A DNA stretch of 64,000 nucleotides from Pseudolabrys sp035718275 (GTDB lineage: Bacteria > Pseudomonadota > Alphaproteobacteria > Rhizobiales > Xanthobacteraceae): contig DASTHI010000050.1 of assembly GCA_035718275.1 (NCBI GenBank), positions 121,181 through 185,180 of the forward strand, read 5' to 3'. Below are positions 24,416-33,220 of the stretch, one piece after another. The notes beneath the pieces were generated by a model. It searched no databases and was not told the DNA's origin. It was given only the letters and a program-made list of their open reading frames with translations. Position 1 is the stretch's first letter, and each line of letters begins with the position of its first letter. Made by a program: the position numbers and the translations under genes.

Positions 24416-26107
24416 GTGATCACCCGTCGTGAAATTCTTCAGGTCGGTGCGGCGACTGCGGCGCTCGCGGCCGCCAATGGGCGCTTCATGCCTGCGATCG
24501 CGCAGCAGCGTCTGAGCGAAGCCGAGTTATTCGCATTCGAGCCATTGGGGAATGTGACGCTTCTGCATGTGGCCGATATTCACGGCCAGCTGCTTCCGGT
24601 TTTTTTTCGTGAGCCTTCGGTCAATCTTGGCGTGGGCGACGCAAGGGGCAAGCCACCGCACATCGCCGGCCATGAATTTCTCGGCCGTTTTGGCATTGAA
24701 CCGAAGTCCGCCGCCGCCTACGCCTTGACCGATCAAGATTTTGAATCCCTTGCGCATTCCTATGGGCGCATTGGTGGCCTTGATCGCCTTGCTGCGGCAG
24801 TCAAGCGCGTGCGTGCGGAAAGAGGCGACGAGCGGGTGCTCTTTCTCGATGGCGGCGACACCTGGCAGGGTTCGCTGGGGGCAAATCGGAGCAAGGGGCA
24901 GGACATGGCTGATTGCATGGCTTTGCTCAAGCCCGATGCAATGACCGGTCATTGGGAATTCACCTACGGGGAGAGCCGGGTAAAGGAATTGATCGAAGGA
25001 CTCGGTTTTCCTTTCTTGGCGCAGAATATTCGCGACACCGAGTGGAATGAGCCCGCTTTCGAAGCCATGAAGATGTTCGAGAAGGGCGGCATCAAGATTG
25101 CCGTGCTCGGCCAGGCCTTTCCCTACACGCCGGTGGCAAATCCCCGGTGGATGATACCGAAGTGGTCATTCGGAATTCGCGAGGAGGATGTTCGGGCCAA
25201 CGTTGAGAAGGCCCGCAAAGCGGGCGCAGGACTGGTGGTGCTGCTTTCGCATAACGGATTCGACGTGGACCGCAAGCTTGCAGGGCGAGTATCAGGAATC
25301 GACGTCATTTTAACGGGGCATACCCACGATGCGCTTCCGGAAGTGATCAGGGTCGGCAAGACGCTGCTTATCGCATCCGGCAGCCATGGAAAATTCGTGT
25401 CGCGGCTCGATCTCGAAGTGAGCGGGGAGGGCATCAGAGATTATCGCTACAGGCTCATTCCTTTGTTTGCCGATGCCATCAAGCCCGATCCGGAAATGAC
25501 GGCTGCTGTGAAAAAAGCGCGCTACCCATACGTCGAAGAACTCGGGCGCGAGGTCGGCCGCACGGAGTCGCTGCTCTATCGCCGCGGCAACTTCAATGGC
25601 ACTTTTGACGACCTGATCTGCGCTGCACTGTTGCAGGAGCGCGACGCCGAAATCGCATTATCGCCAGGATTTCGATGGGGCACGAGCGTGCTGCCCGGCG
25701 AGCCGATTACGATCGAGGATATTCACAACGCAACAGCGATCACCTATCCGCAGGTTTATCGAACATCAATGAGCGGAGACCGCCTCAAGCAAATCCTCGA
25801 GGATGTTGCCGACAATCTGTTCAATCCGGACCCGTACTATCAGCAGGGCGGCGACATGGTTCGCTGCGGCGGCCTCGGATACGCGATCGACGTCTCGCGC
25901 CCGATCGGTCAGCGCATTTCCGCGATGACTCATCTCGCGACCGGCGCTCGCATCGAGCCGGACAAAGAGTACGTCGTCGCCGGGTGGGCGAGCGTGAACG
26001 AAGGTACAGAAGGGCCGCCGGTCTGGGACCTCGTCGAGCGGTATGTGGCCGGGAAGCGAAACGTGCGCGTGACGCCGAACACAAGCATCAAGGTCTTCGG
26101 TACCTAG
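24416..26107 (+). CDS. soxB: Thiosulfohydrolase SoxB
   Basis: SoxB releases sulfate from the SoxY-bound thiosulfonate using a dimanganese site. The 563-residue protein has a twin-arginine-like signal (TRREILQVGAATAALAA) and the 5'-nucleotidase/metallophosphoesterase motifs: LLHVADIHGQL, LDGGDTWQGS, GHWEFTYG, LLSHNGFDVD and LTGHTHDALP. The C-terminal half has TSVLPGEPITIEDIHNAT and YQQGGDMVRCGG. The GTG at 24416 puts the signal peptide at the start. It ends 77 bases before soxC, a gap that holds a candidate operator. Confidence 0.97.
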   Translation: MITRREILQVGAATAALAAANGRFMPAIAQQRLSEAELFAFEPLGNVTLLHVADIHGQLLPVFFREPSVNLGVGDARGKPPHIAGHEFLGRFGIEPKSAAAYALTDQDFESLAHSYGRIGGLDRLAAAVKRVRAERGDERVLFLDGGDTWQGSLGANRSKGQDMADCMALLKPDAMTGHWEFTYGESRVKELIEGLGFPFLAQNIRDTEWNEPAFEAMKMFEKGGIKIAVLGQAFPYTPVANPRWMIPKWSFGIREEDVRANVEKARKAGAGLVVLLSHNGFDVDRKLAGRVSGIDVILTGHTHDALPEVIRVGKTLLIASGSHGKFVSRLDLEVSGEGIRDYRYRLIPLFADAIKPDPEMTAAVKKARYPYVEELGREVGRTESLLYRRGNFNGTFDDLICAALLQERDAEIALSPGFRWGTSVLPGEPITIEDIHNATAITYPQVYRTSMSGDRLKQILEDVADNLFNPDPYYQQGGDMVRCGGLGYAIDVSRPIGQRISAMTHLATGARIEPDKEYVVAGWASVNEGTEGPPVWDLVERYVAGKRNVRVTPNTSIKVFGT

Positions 26108-26126
26108 CGACGGGGTTTTCTCTTAC

Positions 26127-26142
26127 ATTCCAAAAACAGAAT
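26127..26142. promoter_or_regulatory. Candidate SoxR/SqrR-type operator before soxC
   Basis: The sequence ATTCCAAAAACAGAAT fits ATTC-N8-GAAT, and the match extends to the inverted repeat ACATTC/GAATGT. It lies 43 bases before the soxC start. The adjoining GAATGTGATAT (26139-26149) is the exact reverse complement of the 11-mer ATATCACATTC found before soxY. An internal promoter for soxCD, repressed with soxYZ, is the natural reading. Confidence 0.6.
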
Positions 26143-26184
26143 GTGATATGAGCTAGGCCGCCGCGGGAAGCAGCCGGAGGGGCC

Positions 26185-27444
26185 ATGACCAAACCAGCCA
26201 GATCACCAGGCGCGACACGGCGCCACTTTCTCGCCGCGGCTGCCGGACTTGCAGCAACGGGCGCAGATATCGCTCGTGCCGATACGAAAAATCTGCCTCC
26301 CCAAGTGCCCGACTGGACTCGCCAACTCGGCGATGGCGTTGGCGTGCGAGCCTACGGCACTCCCTCGCAATACGAAAAGGATGTGATCCGCCGCACGGTT
26401 CCGTGGTTGACAGCCACGCCTGAGTCGTCGGTGAGTTTCACGCCGCTCCATCAACTCGACGGGATCATTACACCCAATGGGCTCTGCTTTGAACGCCACC
26501 ACGGAGGAATTGCCGAAATCAATCCGCAGGACCATCGGCTTATGCTGCACGGCCTGGTCGAGAGGCCGCTCATATTTAGTTTAGGCGACATCCAGCGGCT
26601 GCCGCGCGTCAACAAGATCTATTTTCTGGAATGCGCGGCCAACTCCGGAATGGAATGGCGCGGGGCGCAGCTCAATGGCTGCCAATATACCCACGGAATG
26701 ATTCACTGCGTGCAGTACACGGGCGTGTCGCTTAAGCTTCTGCTGGAGCAGGCAGGTCTCAAGCCCAATGCGAAATGGATCATGGCGGAGGGCGCCGATG
26801 CTGCGGCGATGAACCGATCCATCCCGGTCGAGAAAGCACTCGACGATTGTATCGTCGCTTATCGCATGAACGGGGAAATGTTGCGGCCCGAGCAGGGCTA
26901 TCCGTTGCGCCTGGTTGTGCCCGGCTGGGAAGGAAACGTCTGGATCAAGTGGTTGCGGCGGATCAAGGTTGGGGACGAACCCTGGTATACGCGTGAGGAA
27001 ACATCGAAATACACCGATCTCCTCGAAAACGGCAAAGCTCGTCAATTCACGTTCGTGATGGATGCAAAGTCCGTGATCACGTCACCGTCCCCTCAGGCGC
27101 CGGTGACACATAAAGGTTTCAACGTGATCAGCGGTCTCGCCTGGTCCGGCCGCGGCAAGATCGCCCGCGTCGATGTTTCCGTTGATGGCGGGCGTAATTG
27201 GCGGACGGCCCGCATCGACGGCCCTGTCTTCGAGAAGGCCTGTGTACGCTTCTATTATGAGTTCGACTGGGCGGGCGAAGAGCTTCTGCTCCAGTCTCGC
27301 GCCGTGGACGCGACCGGCTATGTGCAGCCGTCGAAGGATGCGCTGCGAAAAATTCGCGGAGTGAATTCGATTTACCACAACAATGGCATACAGACTTGGT
27401 CGGTCAAGCCGAATGGGGAGGTCGAGAATGTCGAAGTGGGCTAG
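26185..27444 (+). CDS. soxC: Sulfane dehydrogenase molybdenum subunit SoxC
   Basis: SoxC oxidises the sulfane sulfur bound to SoxY, a six-electron step that avoids sulfur globule formation. The 419-residue protein has a twin-arginine signal (GATRRHFLAAAAGLAA) and a sulfite-oxidase-fold molybdopterin domain with the Mo-ligand Cys150 in FLECAANSGMEWRG. It also contains EGADAAAMNRSIP, LVVPGWEGNVWIKWLRRI, and a C-terminal dimerisation domain (VDVSVDGGRNWRTARI). Its end overlaps soxD by 17 bases, so the two are translationally linked. Confidence 0.96.
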   Translation: MTKPARSPGATRRHFLAAAAGLAATGADIARADTKNLPPQVPDWTRQLGDGVGVRAYGTPSQYEKDVIRRTVPWLTATPESSVSFTPLHQLDGIITPNGLCFERHHGGIAEINPQDHRLMLHGLVERPLIFSLGDIQRLPRVNKIYFLECAANSGMEWRGAQLNGCQYTHGMIHCVQYTGVSLKLLLEQAGLKPNAKWIMAEGADAAAMNRSIPVEKALDDCIVAYRMNGEMLRPEQGYPLRLVVPGWEGNVWIKWLRRIKVGDEPWYTREETSKYTDLLENGKARQFTFVMDAKSVITSPSPQAPVTHKGFNVISGLAWSGRGKIARVDVSVDGGRNWRTARIDGPVFEKACVRFYYEFDWAGEELLLQSRAVDATGYVQPSKDALRKIRGVNSIYHNNGIQTWSVKPNGEVENVEVG

Positions 27445-28105
27445 CTCGATGGTTCTCGCTGCGGCTCTGACTATTTTTTCCAATCTTTCGCTGGCGCAAG
27501 GCGGCAATACGCAGCCGCGACAGTACGGTGTTGGCGCGCTGGCTGAACCCGAACAGATCGCAGGCTGGGACATCGATGTGCGAGCGGATGGAGAAGGAGC
27601 GCCGCCCGGCAAGGGCTCCGTGAAGGATGGCGAAAAGGTCTACATGGATAAATGCTCGGCCTGTCACGGTGAATTTGGCGAGAGTGCTGGTCGCTGGCCG
27701 CCGCTTGCGCAGGGTAAAGGGACGCTTGCCTCGCACGATCCTGTGAAAACGGTTGGCTCGTATTTTCCCTACCTGTCGAGCCTGTTCGATTACATCCGCA
27801 GAGCCATGCCATTCGGCGATGCGCAATCGCTCACGAATGACGAACTTTATGCGGTCACTGCTTACGTGCTGAACCTGAATGACATTGTCGATGATAAATT
27901 TGTTCTGTCGAAGGAGACGTGGACCCAAGTTAAAATGCCGAACGCGAATGGGTTCTTCGACGACGACCGCGAGACATCCGAGAAAGCCTTTTGGAATCCG
28001 AACCCCTGCATGAAGGATTGCCGCGGCCCGGTCAGTATCACCGGCCACGCGCAGGCCATCGACGTCACCCCCGACGAAAAGAAGGTGCCGCACGGGGTGG
28101 AGTAG
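27428..28105 (+). CDS. soxD: Sulfane dehydrogenase cytochrome subunit SoxD, short monoheme form
   Basis: The 225-residue c-type cytochrome has a signal peptide (about residues 1-23), one heme site CSACH at 76-80, and the probable ligand Met in RRAMPFGDA. It also has LTNDELYAVTAYVLNLN. It accepts electrons from SoxC. Diheme SoxD of Paracoccus is much longer and has a second heme domain; here that part is absent and the protein ends with a normal stop after DEKKVPHGVE. The shortened form resembles single-heme partners of sulfite dehydrogenases. ATG 27428 lies within the soxC end. Confidence 0.9.
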   Translation: MSKWASSMVLAAALTIFSNLSLAQGGNTQPRQYGVGALAEPEQIAGWDIDVRADGEGAPPGKGSVKDGEKVYMDKCSACHGEFGESAGRWPPLAQGKGTLASHDPVKTVGSYFPYLSSLFDYIRRAMPFGDAQSLTNDELYAVTAYVLNLNDIVDDKFVLSKETWTQVKMPNANGFFDDDRETSEKAFWNPNPCMKDCRGPVSITGHAQAIDVTPDEKKVPHGVE

Positions 28106-28224
28106 GCATCAAGTTGTCGTGCGAATGTCCTCTGGCCTAAGAGCCAAGGCGGCGGTGTCATTTTGCGTTGTGACGCGCTTTCGCTTATGACTGAAGCCGG
28201 CCGCCTGTCCAGGTCCGGTATCTC

Positions 28225-29214
28225 ATGAGCAAGCTCGAGCTTTCCGTCGCTGTCCGTGACTATGACCGCACCCGTCCTTTGATGGATGGCTTGGTGCAGA
28301 TCGACGGCGTCGATCCGGTGTTTATGGCTCTCGATCCGGAGGAAATCTTCTTCCGGGCGTTTCGGCGTGCCGAATTCGACATTTGCGAGCTTTCGCTGTC
28401 CAGCTTCACGGTCAAGACGGCCCAGGGCAATTGCCCCTATGTAGGCGTGCCCGCTTTCGTCTCTCGCGCTTTCCGCCACACGTCGATTTACGTTCGTACC
28501 GACCGCATCAAAAAGCCCTCCGACTTGAAAGGTCGGAAAATTGGGATCCCGGAATATCAGCTCACCGCAAATGTTTGGGCGCGCGCCATTCTCGCGGACG
28601 ATCATGGCGTGAAGCCTTCCGATATCCATTGGATCAGGGGCGGGCTGGAGGAAGTGGGCCGACCGGAAAAGATCGCCATTACGCTTCCGAAGGACGTGCG
28701 GCTCGATAACGCTCCGGAGGGGCGGACGCTTTCGAGCATGCTCGAAAGCGGCGACATCGACGGATTCATAGGGCCCCGCGTTCCTTCGCCTTTTACCCGT
28801 GGGCAGCCGAACATCGGCTGGCTCTTTCCTGATCCGGTAGAAGCCGCCAAGGACTATTTCCAACGCACCGGCATCTTCCCGATCATGCATCTCGTCGGAG
28901 TACGGCGGGAGCTTGCCGAGCGGCATCCCTGGTTGCCGGCGGCGGTGTTCAAGGCCTTCGAACGGTCGAAAGCGATTGCGCTGGAAAAACTGGCGGACAC
29001 CTCATCAACCAAGGTCACTTTGCCCTTTGTCGAGGAACGGCTGCGAGAGGCACGTAGCCTCATGGGTGAGAATTTCTGGTCCTATGGAGTGGAGTCCAAC
29101 CGCAAGACTCTGGAAACATTTCTTCGCCACCATCACCTGCAAGGGCTCTCGTCGCGGCCGGTGACGATCGAGGAAATATTTCATCCCGGGACACTCGAAA
29201 GCTTCAAGTTGTAG
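28225..29214 (+). CDS. 4,5-dihydroxyphthalate decarboxylase-like protein (binding-protein fold, no signal peptide)
   Basis: The 329-residue protein resembles the family that contains 4,5-dihydroxyphthalate decarboxylase, which has the type-2 periplasmic-binding-protein fold. Visible elements are VRDYDRTRPLMDGLVQIDG, DPEEIFFRAFRRAEFDICEL, VPAFVSRAFRHTSIYVRTD, LKGRKIGIPEYQLTANVWAR, and GIFPIMHLVGVRREL. No signal peptide or membrane anchor is present, so a cytoplasmic enzyme or sensor is more likely than a transport receptor. A paralogue is encoded at 39852-40916. The ModA-like gene follows eight bases later, which suggests an operon. Confidence 0.7.
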   Translation: MSKLELSVAVRDYDRTRPLMDGLVQIDGVDPVFMALDPEEIFFRAFRRAEFDICELSLSSFTVKTAQGNCPYVGVPAFVSRAFRHTSIYVRTDRIKKPSDLKGRKIGIPEYQLTANVWARAILADDHGVKPSDIHWIRGGLEEVGRPEKIAITLPKDVRLDNAPEGRTLSSMLESGDIDGFIGPRVPSPFTRGQPNIGWLFPDPVEAAKDYFQRTGIFPIMHLVGVRRELAERHPWLPAAVFKAFERSKAIALEKLADTSSTKVTLPFVEERLREARSLMGENFWSYGVESNRKTLETFLRHHHLQGLSSRPVTIEEIFHPGTLESFKL

Positions 29215-29222
29215 GCCAACTT

Positions 29223-29921
29223 ATGACAATGCTTCGCATCATGAGCGGCGGCGCGCCCAAGGAGATTTTTCTGAGGCTGACGCCGAAATTCGAACAAGAT
29301 TCGGGTCATAGCGCTGAATACGTCTTTGCCGTGATGTCGGCCCTTCGCGACAGGATCGCCAGCGGCGAACGCGCCGACGTGCTGGTTATGCCGACGCACA
29401 TCCTTGATGAGTATGAAAAGTCCGGAACTGTGCGAGGCCCGGGCCGCGCAATTCTCGGGCTCGTGAGTGTCAACGCTGTCGTGCGCACCGGCGCGCCTAA
29501 GCCCGATCTATCAACGCCGGAGAATGTCAAACAGGCCATTCTCGGTAGCCGGGCCATCGTTCACGCGACGCCCGGCGCCACACCCAGCGGTACGCATATG
29601 GGAAAACTGCTCGAGCAATTCGGCATTATCGATGCCATGAAGGGCAGGATTATCCATCGCCCTGCGCTCGAAGGCGGCGTAGAGCTGGTTGCAAGTGGGG
29701 AAGCCGAGATCGGGTTTTATCCGAAGAGCGAAATCATCAATACGGAAGGTCTGACAGTCGTCGGTCCGTTACCGCGTTCGATTCAGCTTACGACCATCTA
29801 TGGTGCGGCGGTGACAAGCGCCAGTGCAGATCGGGATGCGGCCGCTGCATTCATCGCCTTCATGGCCGATCCGGCGCACCGCGACGCCTGGGCTCACGCC
29901 GGCTTTGATCCCCCCGGTTGA
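29223..29921 (+). CDS. ModA-like extracellular-binding-domain protein lacking a signal peptide
   Basis: The 232-residue product resembles molybdate-type ABC binding proteins: an N-terminal LRIMSGGAPKEIFLRLTPKF strand-helix, FAVMSALRDRIASGERADVLVM, HATPGATPSGTHMGKLLEQ, and VASGEAEIGFYPKSEI. The mature-like sequence starts at the first residues with no export signal, and no ABC permease lies next to it. It starts eight bases after the decarboxylase-like gene and its 3' end overlaps the aldehyde dehydrogenase gene by 28 bases. Function is unknown. Confidence 0.7.
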   Translation: MTMLRIMSGGAPKEIFLRLTPKFEQDSGHSAEYVFAVMSALRDRIASGERADVLVMPTHILDEYEKSGTVRGPGRAILGLVSVNAVVRTGAPKPDLSTPENVKQAILGSRAIVHATPGATPSGTHMGKLLEQFGIIDAMKGRIIHRPALEGGVELVASGEAEIGFYPKSEIINTEGLTVVGPLPRSIQLTTIYGAAVTSASADRDAAAAFIAFMADPAHRDAWAHAGFDPPG

Positions 29922-31417
29922 GGTCTTTCGGGTCTGAGCCGCACGTGGATGTTCTTTTCCTGAGTGAATGCGAGCATTTCCTCAAGACATTCTTCGCGGC
30001 CAAGGCCCGATTGCTTGAATCCGCCGAACGGCGCACCAAGGAAATGCTTGCTGACCTCGTTGATCCAGACGTAACCCGCCTGCACCGCCAATGCCGTCCG
30101 ATGCGCGGTCGATAGATCATTGGTCCAAATCGACGCCGTGAGGCCATATTCAACCGAGTTGACTGCTTCCAGCATCCTTTTTTCTTCCGACCATCTGAAC
30201 ACGCTTAGCACCGGCCCGAAGATTTCCTCTCGCGCGATCCGATTTCTTTCTGTGACTGCAAAGACGGTCGGCTCGATGTAAAAGCCGTCCTTGAGCGCGG
30301 GATCGGCAGGAGGTCCGCCGCCCGTAATGAGCTCGGCACCTTCGCTTTTTGCGGATTCGATAAAGCTCATCACACGATCAAACTGCTGCTTCGAGACGAT
30401 GGCACCCATAGTGGTCGCGGGGTCGGTTGGAATCCCGGGCTTGTAGTATTTGATTTTCTCCTTCACCCGGGCGAGCACCGCGTCATAGATCGTCTCGTGA
30501 ATGAAGGCGCGGCTGGTGGATCCGCAAGATTGGCCGCACCAGGTGAAGTTCATTCCCGCGATTACGGCTCCGGCAACTTCGTCAGGATCGGCATCGCTGA
30601 ATGCGATTAGAGCGTTCTTGCCACCGAGCTCGAGCATGATCCGCTTCACCGAATCCGATGCGGCTTTCATGACGGCTCGGCCCGTCGGGACGCTGCCGAT
30701 AAGGGCAATCATGGCAACATCCGGATGGCTCGCGAGCCGTTGTCCGGCCTCGCGTCCACCTGGCACCACATTGAAAACGCCGGCCGGCAAAAACCCTCCG
30801 ATCAATTCGGCAAGTCGCAAGGAGGAAAGCGGAGCTTGTTCCGGCGGTTTAACGACGACTGTATTGCCGGCTGCCAGAGGTGCAGCCGACTTTCCGGCGC
30901 AAAACATGAATGGATGATTGAAAGGGATGATGCGACCGACGACGCCGAGCGGCTCGCGCACCGAAAAATTGACAACATCGGGGCCCATCGGAATCGAGGC
31001 GCCCTTCATCTCCGTCACAAACCCCGCAAAAAACTCCATTTGTGCGGCGGCGACCATGGCGTCGCTGATCATTTCCTTGACCGGATTTCCGCAATCCGCG
31101 GCGTCGATCATGGCAAGTTCGCTCGCATTCTGACGCAGAACGTCTGCGATGCGGCGCAGAATTTTGGCCCGCTCGAGCGGGAGAACCCGGCGCCATTCCG
31201 AAAAAGCGGCTTTCGCCGCGGCTACCGCTGCATCGACGTCCTCTGGACCGCAATCCGCCACTTTGCCAAGTGACTCGCCGGTGCCGGGACTTATCGTATC
31301 GAGATAATGGCCGCTTTTCGGTTCATGCCAGCGGCCCCCGTAATACGCCCCGCGATTTTCGGGGCGTGGCACTGCGGCCGTGGTCGATGCGATTTGGGGC
31401 AATACTGCGGTACTCAT
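29894..31417 (-). CDS. NAD(P)-dependent aldehyde dehydrogenase
   Basis: The 507-residue protein has the aldehyde dehydrogenase fold: PFNHPFMFCAGKSAAPLAAG with the catalytic Asn, ALIGSVPTG in the cofactor site, the general-base Glu in LELGGKN and the nucleophilic Cys in WCGQSCGS. EEIFGPVLSV and PFGGFKQSG are also present. It oxidises an aldehyde to an acid; the substrate is unknown. As the last gene of the operon that begins with a ThDP enzyme at 36615, it would suit an aldehyde made by 2-oxoacid decarboxylation. ATG 31417 is preferred over 31462. Confidence 0.9.
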   Translation of the reverse strand: MSTAVLPQIASTTAAVPRPENRGAYYGGRWHEPKSGHYLDTISPGTGESLGKVADCGPEDVDAAVAAAKAAFSEWRRVLPLERAKILRRIADVLRQNASELAMIDAADCGNPVKEMISDAMVAAAQMEFFAGFVTEMKGASIPMGPDVVNFSVREPLGVVGRIIPFNHPFMFCAGKSAAPLAAGNTVVVKPPEQAPLSSLRLAELIGGFLPAGVFNVVPGGREAGQRLASHPDVAMIALIGSVPTGRAVMKAASDSVKRIMLELGGKNALIAFSDADPDEVAGAVIAGMNFTWCGQSCGSTSRAFIHETIYDAVLARVKEKIKYYKPGIPTDPATTMGAIVSKQQFDRVMSFIESAKSEGAELITGGGPPADPALKDGFYIEPTVFAVTERNRIAREEIFGPVLSVFRWSEEKRMLEAVNSVEYGLTASIWTNDLSTAHRTALAVQAGYVWINEVSKHFLGAPFGGFKQSGLGREECLEEMLAFTQEKNIHVRLRPERPQPGGSKPA

Positions 31418-31439
31418 AGTGGATGCCCGACGGCTGTGG

Positions 31440-32405
31440 TTATTTGCGCGGCGAGATTTCAATCAACTCCGCGATCTGCTCCTTGCTCAACGGTTGCGGA
31501 ATGAACTTCAAATTGACGGCCTCTGGAATCAGCGTATCGAGGCCGTGGATCTGATCGGGGTTTACGAGACTCTTCGGAAAAAACTCGTCACGTACCCGCT
31601 TGGCCATCGCTTCGGGTACCTTGGCAAATTCCGCGTAATCCTTGAGCACCTGCGGTTCGGACGAATACATATAATCGATTGCCTCGCGATAAGCGGTCAT
31701 GAAGCGGTCGATCACCGGCTTCCGGTTCTTCAGTACCTCGGCATTCGCCACCAAAACGCGGATGGTTTGGCCGCGCACCAGTGCCGCATCCGTCGCACGT
31801 GCGACGAGATGGATTTTGCCATCCTCCATTTCCTTGAGTCCGAACGGAGGCGACGCCCAGCCAACATCGACCTGATCTGTCATCACGGCTGTCAGCGTAG
31901 CGCTAGGATTGCCGGTGGGCTGCGGTTTGGCGGTAAGCTTGAACTCATCAATGAATGCGCGAACGATACTGTGGGTCGAGGACCCGTTCGTCGAATAGGC
32001 AATAGTATGGCCGTTGGTGTCCTTGAGCGTCTTGATGGCCGGGTTTTTGGCATACCAGTAATCCGCGGCGCCTGTCGCCTGAGCGCCAACGATCCTGACC
32101 GGGGCTCCCTTTCCATAGGCAGCCATCGCCCCAAGCGTGCCCACGGCCAGACCAAGATCAACACGACCAGCGATGACCGGCTGCAGGGTTTCGCCGCTGC
32201 CCGACGTGTAGATCATTTCGAGCTGAAGTCCGTGTTTCTTGAAAATGCCGGCCTTTTCGCCCAGATGCGCAATCGCGGTATCCCAGTTTCCCCGTTGCCC
32301 GATCGTGAGTTTCACCAAGTCGTCGGCATTCGCGGGAAAAAGCTGGGACGCGAAAGCGAGAACAGCCGCCGCTGTAAGCGTGGGAATGTGCTTCATGGAT
32401 GACAC
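31440..32405 (-). CDS. ABC transporter solute-binding protein (NMT1/SsuA-like)
   Basis: The 321-residue protein has a signal peptide (about residues 4-27, ending ANADD) and a SsuA/NMT1-type binding fold: LTIGQRGNWDTAIAHLGEKA, GSGETLQPVIAGRVDLGLAVG, and TQDVQVGWASPP-like region with VDVGWASPPFGL. Its partners are the two permeases and the ATPase encoded immediately upstream in the same operon. The ligand is unknown; relatives bind sulfonates, pyrimidine precursors or aromatic acids. Starts at 32405 or 32396 are possible. Confidence 0.88.
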   Translation of the reverse strand: MSSMKHIPTLTAAAVLAFASQLFPANADDLVKLTIGQRGNWDTAIAHLGEKAGIFKKHGLQLEMIYTSGSGETLQPVIAGRVDLGLAVGTLGAMAAYGKGAPVRIVGAQATGAADYWYAKNPAIKTLKDTNGHTIAYSTNGSSTHSIVRAFIDEFKLTAKPQPTGNPSATLTAVMTDQVDVGWASPPFGLKEMEDGKIHLVARATDAALVRGQTIRVLVANAEVLKNRKPVIDRFMTAYREAIDYMYSSEPQVLKDYAEFAKVPEAMAKRVRDEFFPKSLVNPDQIHGLDTLIPEAVNLKFIPQPLSKEQIAELIEISPRK

Positions 32406-32422
32406 TCCTCCCGTTTGACCGA

Positions 32423-33220
32423 CTATTTCCTTTTGATGGTATCAAGACCGCCGAGCTTCCCGATCAGTGCATTGGCGCCGATCGCCAGTACGAACAGTAC
32501 AATAAGCATGGCATACATGCCGGGCATATCAAAAACGCTGTAGGTCTGAATGATAAGGAATCCGATTCCTTTGTTGGAGAGCTTGGTTTCAGCCAGAAGG
32601 GTTCCGATCAGCGCGAAACCAAAACCGAGACGCACGCCATTGATGATCGGGTGACGCATCGCCGGAAGATAGATCTTGAACACCATCTGTGTCGTAGAAG
32701 CGCGAAAGCTTTTGCCGACCCGGATCAAGACCTGGTCGATCTGGCGCATGCCCGCAGCGACATTCAAGGCAATCGGGAAAAAGCAGGACAGCGTGCCAAG
32801 TGCCACTTTCGATTCGGGGCCCACGCCGAACCACATGATCATAACCGGGAAGAAGATGATCTTCGGTGTCGGTCCAAGGTAGTAGAGATAAGGTTCAAAC
32901 GCCCTCGAGAGGAAACGATTTCCACCGAGCAGCAGCCCGACGGCGAGTCCGGCGGCGCCGCCAATTGCGAGCGCGACTCCGATTTCCGCCGCTGTCACAC
33001 CGAGATTGAAGTAATAGTTTCGATCGGTAAGGAGGGCACCGAGCGCGCGGGCGATCGATAGTAGTGAAGGCACCACATCGCGATACAGCCAGCCCGAATG
33101 GGCGAGGAACTCCCAGGCCGCGAGCACGGCAAGGATGATGGCGACGCGCAGCAACGTCACCGGGCTGATAGCTGGTGTCGACACTCTCGCGGCTTGGGTC
33201 AGTCGACCGGTCTCAGCCAT
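32423..33220 (-). CDS. ABC transporter permease (second)
   Basis: The 265-residue protein has about six membrane segments and the binding-protein-dependent permease EAA-like loop (MRQIDQVLIRVGKSFRAS, then LPAMRHPIINGVRLGFGFAL). It overlaps the first permease gene by 22 bases. SsuC/TauC-type permeases are its nearest recognisable relatives. Confidence 0.88.
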   Translation of the reverse strand: MAETGRLTQAARVSTPAISPVTLLRVAIILAVLAAWEFLAHSGWLYRDVVPSLLSIARALGALLTDRNYYFNLGVTAAEIGVALAIGGAAGLAVGLLLGGNRFLSRAFEPYLYYLGPTPKIIFFPVMIMWFGVGPESKVALGTLSCFFPIALNVAAGMRQIDQVLIRVGKSFRASTTQMVFKIYLPAMRHPIINGVRLGFGFALIGTLLAETKLSNKGIGFLIIQTYSVFDMPGMYAMLIVLFVLAIGANALIGKLGGLDTIKRK

